Below, one piece after another: positions 32,843-42,132 of a DNA stretch of 64,000 nt (within the stretch, counting starts at the first letter, position 1; every line of letters starts with the position of its first letter). A program made the translations under genes and the position numbers. The stretch is from Acidimicrobiales bacterium (lineage in GTDB: Bacteria > Actinomycetota > Acidimicrobiia > Acidimicrobiales > Iamiaceae): NCBI GenBank assembly GCA_035547835.1, contig DASZTW010000005.1:186001-250000 (forward strand), given 5' to 3'. The notes under the pieces were generated by a model that saw only the letters and a list, made by a program, of their open reading frames with translations, ran no database searches and was not told the origin of the DNA.

Positions 32843-32930
32843 GGTCAGCCCGCCGCCATCAGCCCGCCACCATCAGCCCGCCACCGGTCAGCCCGCCACC
32901 GGTCAGCCCGCCACCATCAGCCCGCCGTCG
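32843..32930. repeat. Six-unit 14-15 bp tandem repeat at the 3' end of an SDR gene
   Basis: Units 32843-32857, 32858-32871, 32872-32885, 32886-32900, 32901-32915 and 32916-32930 are variants of GGTCAGCCCGCCACC/ATCAGCCCGCCACC. The last two units hold the end of the SDR gene, including its stop codon (32903-32905). The others repeat that end downstream of it. Confidence 0.85.
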
Positions 32931-33658
32931 ACCGCGAACGTCTGGCCGGTGATCCACGACGCTGCGTCGCTCGCCAAGAACAGCGCCATGTGGGCGATGT
33001 CGACCGGCGCGCCGAGGCGCCGCATCGGTATGCGCTTGGCGACCGCTTCTTCGTGCTCCTCCCACAGCGCCCGCGCCATGTCGGTCTTCACGAGACCCGG
33101 GGCGATGGCGTTGACCCGCACGTCGGGCGCCAACTCCGAGGCCAGAACCCGGGTCAGGTGGATCAGCCCGGCCTTGCTGGTGTTGTAGATGCCGATCCCG
33201 TGCTCGATCCCCATGCCGCCGATCGACGCCATGTTCAAGATCACCCCGCCGCTGGCAGCCATGCTCGCCCGATGCGCGGCTTGCGACCACAGCAGCGGCC
33301 CGCGCAAGTTGACGTCGCTGATCTTGTCGAACTGGCTCACTTCCACGTCGACCGCCGGCCCGAAGTATGGGTTGGTGGCGGCGTTGTTCACCAAGATGTC
33401 GACGGACCCGAACTCCTCCATCGTGGCGGCCACGGTCTCGACCGCCGCGTCCGGGTCGCCCGCATTGGCCGCGTGGAACGCCAACACGCCGGTGGCCGAC
33501 GGCCGGGCTTGCTCGACCGCGGCCGCGAGCGCGTCGGGTTTGCGCGACGAGAGCATCACGTTGGCGCCGCACGCCGCGTACAGCTCCGCGATCGCGTAGC
33601 CGATCCCCTTTGAGGCCCCAGTGACGAGGGCCGTCTTCCCGTCGAGTCGCAGATCCAT
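32903..33658 (-). CDS. Short-chain dehydrogenase/reductase
   Basis: Classical SDR of 251 residues with ALVTGASKGIGYAIAELYAA, VNNAATNPYFGP, the catalytic serine in LNMASIGGM, YNTSKAGLIHLTRVLASEL (Tyr-X3-Lys) and AIAPGLVKTDMARAL, ending in the usual ITGQTFAVDGG. ATG 33658 has TACGGT eight bases upstream. It lies 40 bp after the acyl-CoA synthetase on the same strand but has its own promoter. Its 3' end is duplicated in the tandem repeat beside it. The substrate is unknown. Confidence 0.88.
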   Translation of the reverse strand: MDLRLDGKTALVTGASKGIGYAIAELYAACGANVMLSSRKPDALAAAVEQARPSATGVLAFHAANAGDPDAAVETVAATMEEFGSVDILVNNAATNPYFGPAVDVEVSQFDKISDVNLRGPLLWSQAAHRASMAASGGVILNMASIGGMGIEHGIGIYNTSKAGLIHLTRVLASELAPDVRVNAIAPGLVKTDMARALWEEHEEAVAKRIPMRRLGAPVDIAHMALFLASDAASWITGQTFAVDGGLMVAG

Positions 33659-33666
33659 GAGCGCCG

Positions 33667-33672
33667 ACCGTA
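33667..33672 (-). promoter_or_regulatory. -10 hexamer of the SDR gene
   Basis: TACGGT on the minus strand, eight bases before ATG 33658. Confidence 0.5.
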
Positions 33673-33698
33673 CCGCTCGCCACGCGCCGAGCAGTCTC

Positions 33699-35435
<1,737 letters not shown>

Positions 35436-35464
35436 CGCCTGATCTTGTCAGCCCGACCCGGCGC

Positions 35465-35470
35465 TACGGT
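35465..35470 (+). promoter_or_regulatory. -10 hexamer of the DUF255 gene (leaderless)
   Basis: TACGGT six bases before ATG 35477. Confidence 0.6.
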
Positions 35471-35476
35471 GGCCCG

Positions 35477-37543
35477 ATGGCTTCTGGCGCACGGCCCTCC
35501 GGCGAGCGGCCACCGGCCAATCGGCTCGCCAGCGAGACGAGCCCCTACCTCCGCCAGCACGCGGACAACCCGGTCGACTGGTACCCGTGGGGCGCCGAGG
35601 CGTTCGAGCGGGCCGCCGCCGACGACAAGCCGCTGCTCATCTCGATCGGCTACTCGTCGTGCCACTGGTGCCACGTGATGGCCCACGAGTCCTTCGAGGA
35701 CCCCGCCACGGCCGCGGTCATGAACGAGCTGTTCGTGAACGTCAAAGTCGACCGTGAGGAACGACCCGACGTCGACGCCGTGTACATGGAGGCCACGCAA
35801 GCCATGACCGGCTCGGGCGGATGGCCCATGACGGTGTTCGCCACACCCGATGGCCGACCGTTCTTCTGCGGCACGTACTTCCCACCCACCGGGGCGCCCG
35901 GTCGCCCCGGGTTCGTCGACCTGTGCCGGGCCGTCGATCAGGCGTGGCACGGCGAGCGCGACGACCTGGTTGCGCAAGCCGATCGCATCACCCAGCACCT
36001 GCAGGCGGCCGCCGTCCGCTCCGACCGGGCGATACCCGGCGCCGAGGCGATCACGGCGGCGATCGCCAAGCTGTGCGACCAGCACGACGACCGTCGCGGT
36101 GGATTCGGTCGGGCGCCGAAGTTTCCCCAGGCCTCGAACCTCGACCTACTGCTGGCAGCGGGCGCACACGGCGACGCACGGGCGCTGGCGGCCGCGCGCA
36201 TCACGCTCGACGCGATGGCCGCGGGCGGGATCTACGACCACATCGGCGGCGGGTTCGCCCGCTACTCGGTCGACGACGTCTGGCTCGCCCCGCACTTCGA
36301 GAAGATGCTGTACGACCAAGCACAGCTCGTGCGCGTGTACCTGCACGCGTGGCAGCTCACCAGCGACGCGACCTACCTCCAGGTGGTCGAGGAAACCGTG
36401 GGCTACGTGCTGCGCGACCTGCGCCACCCGAGCGGTGGGTTCTTCTCGGCCGAGGATGCCGACAGCGAGGGCGTGGAGGGGAAGTTCTACCTGTGGGCGC
36501 CCGCCGAGGTGCGCAGGGCGCTCGAAGGCGCCGGGGAGCCCCACTTGGCCGGGCCAGCGCTCGAGTGGTGGGGCATCACCGAGGCCGGCAACTTCGAGGG
36601 CTCCAACATCGCCAACCGGATCGCGCACCGCGGTGAGCTCACGAGGCCCGACGATGTCGAGGCGGCCCGCCGGATCCTGTTCGAGGCCCGCACTGAACGG
36701 GTGCGTCCCGGCCTCGACGACAAGGTGCTCACCGAGTGGAACGCGCTGATGTTCGGCGCGCTCGCCGAGGCCGGCGCAGCCACCGGAAACGCCGCTTGGG
36801 TCGACGCCGCGGCGGCCAACGCCGAGTTCCTCTGCGCCGAGCTGCGCGACCCGGTCGGCCGTTGGCTGCGCAGCTGGCAGGCCGACGCAGGCGAAGCCAA
36901 GCAACCCGCGTTCGCTGCCGACCACGGCGCGCTCGTCGAGGCGTTCGTGCACCTCTACGAAGCCACGGGCCAGGTGCGATGGCTCGATGAGGCCCGCCAC
37001 TGCGCCGACACCTTGCTCGACCGGTTCTGGGATCTCGACGCCGGCGGCGTTTTCACCACTGCCGACGACGCCGAGAAGCTGGTGGCCCGCCCCAAGGACC
37101 TGATGGACAACGCCAGCCCGTCGGCCAACAGCCTCGTCGCCGTGGGGTTCGTGCGCCTCACCACCATCACGGGCGACCAGCGATACCGCGAAGCTGCCGA
37201 CGCGATCTTCGAGCTGCTCGGCACGGTGGCCGTCGACGTGCCCGGCGCGTTCGGGCACTTGCTGCACGGCCTCGACCTCGCCGTGCACGAACCGCTCGAG
37301 ATCGTGGTCAGCGGCGAGCGCGACGACCTGGTTGCCCAAGCGCAGCGCCGCTGGCTCCCCCACGCTGTGCTCGTGTGGGGCGAGCCGTTCGACGGCCCAC
37401 TGTGGGAAGGCCGCACCGCCGCCGACGGCGAGCCCGAGACCGGCCGCGCGTTCGTGTGCCGTGGCATGGTCTGCGACGCGCCCACTGCCGACGCAGCCGC
37501 GCTCGGCGCGCAGCTCGACGCCGTGCAGACTGCCGGCGCCTGA
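35477..37543 (+). CDS. DUF255 (YyaL/SPATA20-type) thioredoxin-domain protein
   Basis: A 688-residue cytosolic protein with an N-terminal thioredoxin-like domain. The family marks are [38 protein letters not shown] with a CXXC site, and [21 protein letters not shown] long alpha/alpha-barrel region resembling N-acylglucosamine epimerases follows ([42 protein letters not shown]). The family is widespread and its reaction is not established. Length is normal. It is followed by a short tandem repeat. Confidence 0.88.
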   Translation: MASGARPSGERPPANRLASETSPYLRQHADNPVDWYPWGAEAFERAAADDKPLLISIGYSSCHWCHVMAHESFEDPATAAVMNELFVNVKVDREERPDVDAVYMEATQAMTGSGGWPMTVFATPDGRPFFCGTYFPPTGAPGRPGFVDLCRAVDQAWHGERDDLVAQADRITQHLQAAAVRSDRAIPGAEAITAAIAKLCDQHDDRRGGFGRAPKFPQASNLDLLLAAGAHGDARALAAARITLDAMAAGGIYDHIGGGFARYSVDDVWLAPHFEKMLYDQAQLVRVYLHAWQLTSDATYLQVVEETVGYVLRDLRHPSGGFFSAEDADSEGVEGKFYLWAPAEVRRALEGAGEPHLAGPALEWWGITEAGNFEGSNIANRIAHRGELTRPDDVEAARRILFEARTERVRPGLDDKVLTEWNALMFGALAEAGAATGNAAWVDAAAANAEFLCAELRDPVGRWLRSWQADAGEAKQPAFAADHGALVEAFVHLYEATGQVRWLDEARHCADTLLDRFWDLDAGGVFTTADDAEKLVARPKDLMDNASPSANSLVAVGFVRLTTITGDQRYREAADAIFELLGTVAVDVPGAFGHLLHGLDLAVHEPLEIVVSGERDDLVAQAQRRWLPHAVLVWGEPFDGPLWEGRTAADGEPETGRAFVCRGMVCDAPTADAAALGAQLDAVQTAGA

Positions 37544-37553
37544 GGCACCGCTG

Positions 37554-37620
37554 ACTCACGCCTGCTTCACTCACGCCTGCTTCACTCACGCCTGCTTCGC
37601 TCTCGCCTGCTTCGCTCTCG
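37554..37620 (+). repeat. 15-bp tandem repeat, four units and a partial
   Basis: ACTCACGCCTGCTTC three times (37554-37568, 37569-37583, 37584-37598), then GCTCTCGCCTGCTTC (37599-37613) and a truncated unit. It lies in the gap between two convergent genes, begins ten bases after the DUF255 stop and encodes nothing supportable. Confidence 0.85.
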
Positions 37621-37725
37621 CGACGGCGTGTGGCCAACGTCGAGCCCCTGGTGGCCCGCCGCAGTGTCACCCGGCGGGTCGAGCCCGCTCGGCCTGCGAT
37701 CGACGTGGTGTTGCCCGCGACAGGT

Positions 37726-39129
37726 TCAGCTGCCGGGGTCGGGGCGGTCGGGGTCGGGGCGGTCGGGGTCGACCGGCTGGCTGCCGGGCGGTTCGGCTGG
37801 TGGCTCGGGGCCGTCGGGGCTGACCGGCTCACCGACAGGCGGCTCAGTGGAACTGTCTGGTTCGTCGCCTTCCTCGGATCGATCGGGCTCGTCGGGCGGA
37901 TCGCCCGGTGGGTCGGGTCCGTCGGGTTCGTCTTCGTCGGGCGGGTCGGGGTGGGTGTTGCGCCAGTTGTTGTGGTAGCGGCAGGCGAGGCGGCCGTTGT
38001 CTTGGGTGGTGGGCCCGCCGTTGTGGGCTTCGGTGATGTGGTCGATTTCGGGGCGGTCGGGTGGCTGGTCGCAGCTTGGGTGGTAGCAGGTGCGGTCGCG
38101 CACTTCGATCGCCCGGCGCAACGCGCCGCGGTAGAAGCGGCGTTGTTCGCCGACGTCGAGCACGCGTGACGGCCCGTCGAACACGATCCGTTCCACATCC
38201 GCCCGGCTCAACCACGCCGCGGCGGTGCCGGGTGTGACCAGGGTGCGGTTGAACAGCTCCAAGATCGGGCCTTGCAGTGTTTCGAGACCGACGACGACGG
38301 TGAACAGCGGCCTCGGCCGCTTGCCGTTCTCGGGTGTGGTGCGGGCCCGGATGGCCATCTCCACCAGCGCATCCGCGCGGCGCTGGCTGGGTGTGCGGCA
38401 CAGGTCATCGACGGTGGGTTCGCGGCCGAGTCGTTCGCGGGCCTCGGCCCAGTCCGCCTCGAACAGCTCGCGGTCGATGCCTTCGAGGGTGTCGGCGAGG
38501 ATCTGTCCGGAGATCGGGTCGAACACGCCGCGGGCGAACCACATGTCGCCAAAGGTTTGTGACAGGTGCAGCTCGCGTGCGTCGCGTGCCGCATCGGCGC
38601 CTTGTTCCGCGCCGTCAGGATCGACGGTGGCTTCCCAACGGCGACACAAACGCTGAAACCTCGCGAAGTTGTGGACCGCAGCGGCTTCGACCAGATCGGG
38701 ATGATCGGCCTCGAACGCTGCTTCGGTGCGCGGCGTGCGGACCCGCAACAGGGCCGCGACATGCGCCCCGTCGATGCGGCCCTTCGCCCACGCCTCGGCG
38801 ATCACCGGGTGATCCCGGCACGCCCGGGCGTGACGCACCCGCCGGCGCGCATCGGCGACCGGGACACGGGTCTGCCACGCCAACCACGCCGCCCCCGACC
38901 GCGCGCCCGACGGCTTCCACGCCTGACGCCCATCCCACGTGCCGATCATCGCGGCTTCGGCCGCGTCGAGACGCGCCCGCAACTCCTGCAACTCCACCAG
39001 GCCGTCACCCAACGCGTCGTCATCCACCGAGCCGAAATCCACATCCGCGAGGGCGGAGACAACGGCATGCGCGGCAGCCAACGCCACAGCAACCGGGCCA
39101 GGCACAGCCGGTGTGGGGGCTTCGTCCAC
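37726..39129 (-). CDS. DUF222/HNH endonuclease family protein (13E12-type)
   Basis: A 467-residue protein of the actinobacterial DUF222-HNH family, often multicopy (13E12 repeats in mycobacteria). The N-terminal DUF222 helical domain (LGDGLVELQELRARLDAAEA, WKPSGARSGAAWLAW) precedes an HNH nuclease domain. In that domain RTCYHPSCDQPPDRPEIDH gives two cysteines and the first catalytic residues, then HNGGPTTQDN and CRYHNNWRN follow. The last ~75 residues are an acidic Pro/Asp/Glu tail ending in DRPDP repeats. GTG 39129 is chosen because GGAGGAAGC lies just before it. It is the only gene here with a clear -35/-10 promoter and a leader of ~145 bases. Confidence 0.85.
   Translation of the reverse strand: MDEAPTPAVPGPVAVALAAAHAVVSALADVDFGSVDDDALGDGLVELQELRARLDAAEAAMIGTWDGRQAWKPSGARSGAAWLAWQTRVPVADARRRVRHARACRDHPVIAEAWAKGRIDGAHVAALLRVRTPRTEAAFEADHPDLVEAAAVHNFARFQRLCRRWEATVDPDGAEQGADAARDARELHLSQTFGDMWFARGVFDPISGQILADTLEGIDRELFEADWAEARERLGREPTVDDLCRTPSQRRADALVEMAIRARTTPENGKRPRPLFTVVVGLETLQGPILELFNRTLVTPGTAAAWLSRADVERIVFDGPSRVLDVGEQRRFYRGALRRAIEVRDRTCYHPSCDQPPDRPEIDHITEAHNGGPTTQDNGRLACRYHNNWRNTHPDPPDEDEPDGPDPPGDPPDEPDRSEEGDEPDSSTEPPVGEPVSPDGPEPPAEPPGSQPVDPDRPDPDRPDPGS
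37735..37764. repeat. 15-bp repeats in the 3' end of the HNH gene
   Basis: GGGGTCGGGGCGGTC occurs at 37735-37749 and 37750-37764, followed by a partial copy. Read on the minus strand it encodes the terminal DPDRPDPDRPDP stretch. Confidence 0.8.
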
Positions 39130-39281
39130 GCTTCCTCCCTTCCATCCACGACCGCTCCACCCGCCCAGCATCGGGCAGGGAGCAAACACCGAATCGAGGT
39201 TTCGAGCCCGGCTCACCCGCCGGACCCGTCTTGGAGGGGACCGTCACAACAACCCTCGGTCCCGAAAGGGGAAGTAGCCGC

Positions 39282-39310
39282 ACCCTATCGAACACACGCG
39301 CGGCCAGCAA
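39282..39310 (-). promoter_or_regulatory. Promoter of the HNH gene (-35 TTGCTG, -10 TAGGGT)
   Basis: TTGCTG (39310-39305) and TAGGGT (39287-39282) on the minus strand, 17 bases apart. A leader of about 145 bases follows. It contains a GGGACCG/CGGTCCC hairpin and ends in the GGAGG before GTG 39129. The 39130-39347 stretch holds nothing else I can support. Confidence 0.5.
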
Positions 39311-39347
39311 CCCCTGACCAGGAATTCTTCAAGAAACCTCTGCGAGC

Positions 39348-39620
39348 TCAGATGGCCCTCCGGCGGGCGCGGAAGTTCTGGCCGAACGCTCTGAAGCCAA
39401 GGCGATGCGCGATCGCGAGCGAAGCGGTGTTCGTGGCAAGCGCCCGGTATCGCACGACGTCGATGGCGCTCGAGGCGTCGGCGACCATCGCGCCCGCCAG
39501 CCGTCCGGCGAACCCGTTCAGCCCTGACAACGTGGACCCCGCCAGCACAGCGGCCGCAGAGGTCGCGTCATGCCGATCGCAGTACAAAGCGATCACACAG
39601 GCACACCTCGCAATGCGCAC
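39348..39620 (-). pseudogene. Remnant of a GNAT acetyltransferase (C-terminal end)
   Basis: Up to 90 residues. Only the last half is recognisable: VVRYRALATNTASLAIAHRL, then GFRAFGQNFRARRR, the final strand-helix-strand of a GNAT domain with the N-X2-S motif. The acetyl-CoA loop (Q/RxxGxG/A) is degraded or absent and the first domain half is missing. It lies 33 bp downstream of the MDR oxidoreductase and has no promoter or Shine-Dalgarno sequence of its own. Probably a decayed gene, though a small functional product cannot be excluded. Confidence 0.5.
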
Positions 39621-39653
39621 GCTGGCTAATCCAGCAGAGGAAGGGCTCTCCAG

Positions 39654-40700
39654 CTACAGCCGTATCACGATCTTGCCGATGTTGGCGCCGGTGAACATGG
39701 CGTTGAGCGCGTCGGGTGCCGACTTCAGCCCCTCGTGCCAGTCGATCCGGTACCTGATCTTGCCTTCCGCCACCCACGCGGCGAGCTGCTCGGTGGCCGC
39801 CGGGAACCGGTCCCACCAGTCCAGGCTGATGAACCCCTGCATCTTGGCCCGCCGTGAGATCAAGTTGAGGTAGTTCGCCGGGCCCGGTGGCTTGTGCACG
39901 TCGTTGTAGACCGCGATCGCGCCACACAGGGCGATGCGGGCCCCACGGGCGATCTGGCCGAGCACGATGTCGAGCAGTGGCCCGCCGACGTTGTCGAAGT
40001 ACACGTCGATCCGTTTGGGGCACAGTTCACGCAGCCGGGCCGGCACGTCGTCGGTCCGGTGGTTGACGGCGCCGTCGATGCCGAGGTCGTCGACCAGCCA
40101 GCGACATTTCTCGTCGCTGCCACAGATGCCGATCACCCGGCACCCGAACACATTCTTGGCGATCTGCACGGCCACCGAGCCGGTGGCGCCCGCAGCCGCC
40201 GAGACGACCACTGTGTCGGACTCGTTGATCTCGGCCACGTCGGTGAGCCCCAGGTACGCGGTCAGTCCGGTGGAGCCGAGCACGCTCAACATCGCGGGCA
40301 GGTCGGCTCCGGCTTGGATGGCCGACGACATGCCGTCGTCGCGCACGATGCCGTACTCCTGCCAGCCGGGTAGCCCGTACGCGATCTGGCCCACCGGGAA
40401 CTTCTCGCACCGCGAGGCCACCACCGTGCCGATGCCGCTGCAACGCACCGCCTCGCCGATCTCGACCGGTGGGAGGTAGCCCTCGGCACTGTTGAGCCAC
40501 GTGCGGACGGTGGCGTCGATGCCGAGGTACTCGGCCCGCATCAGCGCCTCGCCCTCAGCCAGATCGGGCAATGGCACCGCGTCGGAGGTGAAGTTCTCCT
40601 GCCGAACCAAGCCGACAGGTCGCCCGGCCAGGACCAGCCGGTGGTTCTGGACGCCCGCGAGGCTGGGTTCGAGCTCCGACGCCGCGATCGAATCGGTCAT
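39654..40700 (-). CDS. NADP-dependent MDR oxidoreductase (zinc-independent)
   Basis: Medium-chain reductase of the leukotriene-B4-dehydrogenase/CurA-like group, which reduce enones. The 348-residue product has the N-terminal RLVLAGRPVGLVRQENF, IGTVVASR, YGLPGWQEYG and LSVLGSTGLTAYLGLTDVA. The nucleotide loop is VVSAAAGATGSVAVQIAK, followed by CGSDEKCRWL, VDVYFDNVGG and a C-terminal MQGFISLDW. There are no zinc cysteines. ATG 40700 follows TAGCTT by seven bases. Confidence 0.87.
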   Translation of the reverse strand: MTDSIAASELEPSLAGVQNHRLVLAGRPVGLVRQENFTSDAVPLPDLAEGEALMRAEYLGIDATVRTWLNSAEGYLPPVEIGEAVRCSGIGTVVASRCEKFPVGQIAYGLPGWQEYGIVRDDGMSSAIQAGADLPAMLSVLGSTGLTAYLGLTDVAEINESDTVVVSAAAGATGSVAVQIAKNVFGCRVIGICGSDEKCRWLVDDLGIDGAVNHRTDDVPARLRELCPKRIDVYFDNVGGPLLDIVLGQIARGARIALCGAIAVYNDVHKPPGPANYLNLISRRAKMQGFISLDWWDRFPAATEQLAAWVAEGKIRYRIDWHEGLKSAPDALNAMFTGANIGKIVIRL

Positions 40701-40707
40701 GGCGGCG

Positions 40708-40713
40708 AAGCTA
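40708..40713 (-). promoter_or_regulatory. -10 hexamer of the MDR oxidoreductase gene (leaderless)
   Basis: TAGCTT on the minus strand, seven bases before ATG 40700. Confidence 0.55.
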
Positions 40714-40721
40714 CCGCCCGC

Positions 40722-41330
40722 TCACCAGCCACCGCGGTGGACCACTTCGCCGAGCGGGCGCCGGGGTCGCGCAGCCGACCGGCCGGGCTCGTCGGGCGCC
40801 GGGTGGCCGAGCGCGATCGTGGCGGCTGCCCGCCACCCGGGCGGCACCCCGAGGGCGGCCAGCACGGCGGGCTCGTGGTCGAACGCCCCGAACAGGCAAG
40901 CGCCGAGGCCGGCCTCCGCGGCGCCCAACAAGACGTGCTCGGCTGCGGCGCCGGCGTCGACCCACCAGTACGGCACCGGCCATGCACTGGCACCCGCGCC
41001 GAGTCCGGTTGCGGCCTTGTCGGGCTCGCCATAGCGGGTGAGATACGCGTCAGGCGAGCAGCACACGATCACCAACACCGGGGCCTGGAACAGCCCCGGC
41101 CAGCGGAAGCGGCTCCGACGCGCCGACGGCAGGGTGACGTCCCAATAGCGAGCGGTGTCGGCGCCTTCGAGCACCACGAACGCCAGACCTTGGGTGTTGC
41201 CCGCCGAGGGCGCCCGCCGAGCGAGGTCGAGCAGCTGGTCGACTGCGGCGGCCGGGACGGACTCGTCCGTGAAGTTGCGGATCATCCTGCGCCGCCGCAC
41301 CAGCGCGGCGAACAGGGACTCACCCGCCAC
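40722..41330 (-). CDS. Nitroreductase-family flavoprotein
   Basis: FMN-binding oxidoreductase of ~202 residues with the family start LVRRRRMIRNFTDESVP, LARRAPSAGNTQGLAFVVLE and GAAAEHVLLGAAEAGLGACL, and a C-terminal ATIALGHPAP. The start is uncertain. GTG 41330 leads straight into the domain and avoids overlap with the gene upstream. GTG 41402 would overlap it by 46 bp. It probably forms an operon with the conserved unknown gene at 41357-42028. Electron donor and substrate are unknown. Confidence 0.8.
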   Translation of the reverse strand: MAGESLFAALVRRRRMIRNFTDESVPAAAVDQLLDLARRAPSAGNTQGLAFVVLEGADTARYWDVTLPSARRSRFRWPGLFQAPVLVIVCCSPDAYLTRYGEPDKAATGLGAGASAWPVPYWWVDAGAAAEHVLLGAAEAGLGACLFGAFDHEPAVLAALGVPPGWRAAATIALGHPAPDEPGRSAARPRRPLGEVVHRGGW

Positions 41331-41356
41331 CGCGCCGGGCGGGCTCGAAACGTCGC

Positions 41357-42028
41357 TCAGCGGCCGATCTTCTCGAGCTCTTCGGCCAGTGCCCAGCCGC
41401 ACACCACCAGCGCGTCGCCGCGGTCGGGGTCGAGGTCGCCGAAGAAGATCTCGACGCCCTCGGGCACGCGGTCGGCCTTGAGCGCCTCATGTGACAGGCA
41501 CGGCGGCGGCACTTCGGCGCCACGGGCGACGAACGTCTGCTCGTCGTAGCTCGCCGAGTCGATGCCGAAGCGCTTGGCGAGGCGGCGACCCCATGCCCGA
41601 TCTTCGCCCGTGGGCTTGTAGTCAGGCCGCGGCACGACGTCGTGCAGCGTGCGGAACGCCTCGTAGCCGCCGGTGGTGACGATGCGGGTGCCGACCAGCA
41701 CGTCCTCGTCGGGGAACGCCATGACAGCGCGGCGCAACAGATCGTGGTTGATGGCGCGCAGCACGCTGTCGCGCTTGGACGTGCGCTTCACGGACGCCAA
41801 CCCGACGATCACGCTCGGCGTCCCGCCGATGCGCTCGAGCGTGGAGAACGCGAAGCCCTTGAGCCTCCCGGTCTCTCTCACGAGCGTGATCAGCACCCAT
41901 TCCTCGGCGTGCTTCGTGAGAAGCCCGACCTCGTAGGCCTGCGGCGTCTCGGCGCAGAGGTCGGCCATCTCGGCCATCTCGTCTTCGCCCAACGCGGTGC
42001 AGTCCTTGGTGTCCACTTCAATTGCCAT
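41357..42028 (-). CDS. Conserved-looking protein of unknown function
   Basis: A 223-residue protein I cannot assign. The N-terminal part alternates short strands and helices in a pattern like a GNAT fold (WVLITLVRETGRLKGFAFST, then VIVGLASVKRTSKRD), but no clear acetyl-CoA loop is present. The second half has conserved-looking PDEDVLVGTRIVTTGGYEAF, PRPDYKPTGEDRAWGRRLA and a C-terminal acidic segment GVEIFFGDLDPDRGD. It starts at ATG 42028. It is followed by the nitroreductase and sits downstream of dnaE. The gap to dnaE (42029-42132) contains a 6-bp hairpin CCTACT/AGTAGG at 42064-42080 and nothing else supported. Confidence 0.7.
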   Translation of the reverse strand: MAIEVDTKDCTALGEDEMAEMADLCAETPQAYEVGLLTKHAEEWVLITLVRETGRLKGFAFSTLERIGGTPSVIVGLASVKRTSKRDSVLRAINHDLLRRAVMAFPDEDVLVGTRIVTTGGYEAFRTLHDVVPRPDYKPTGEDRAWGRRLAKRFGIDSASYDEQTFVARGAEVPPPCLSHEALKADRVPEGVEIFFGDLDPDRGDALVVCGWALAEELEKIGR

Positions 42029-42132
42029 GGGCTGCAATGACCCCCGAAAGGACGGCGACTACCCCTACTAGTTCAGTAGGTCCGCCCGGGAACTGCAACT
42101 TGAGTGCCGCGACAGCGCGGCGCGTCGGCGGA

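Noticed and set aside
32843-32930. CRISPR-like repeat array
   Set aside because: Units are 14-15 bp and directly abutting, with no spacers and no cas gene. It is a slippage-type tandem repeat.
37554-37620. Coding 5-residue repeat protein on the minus strand (GVSEA units)
   Set aside because: The frame is a shadow running out of the HNH gene region with no start context. The repeat is more simply noncoding.
37726-39129. Insertion sequence or transposase
   Set aside because: The product is a DUF222/HNH protein. I saw no terminal inverted repeats or target duplications around it.
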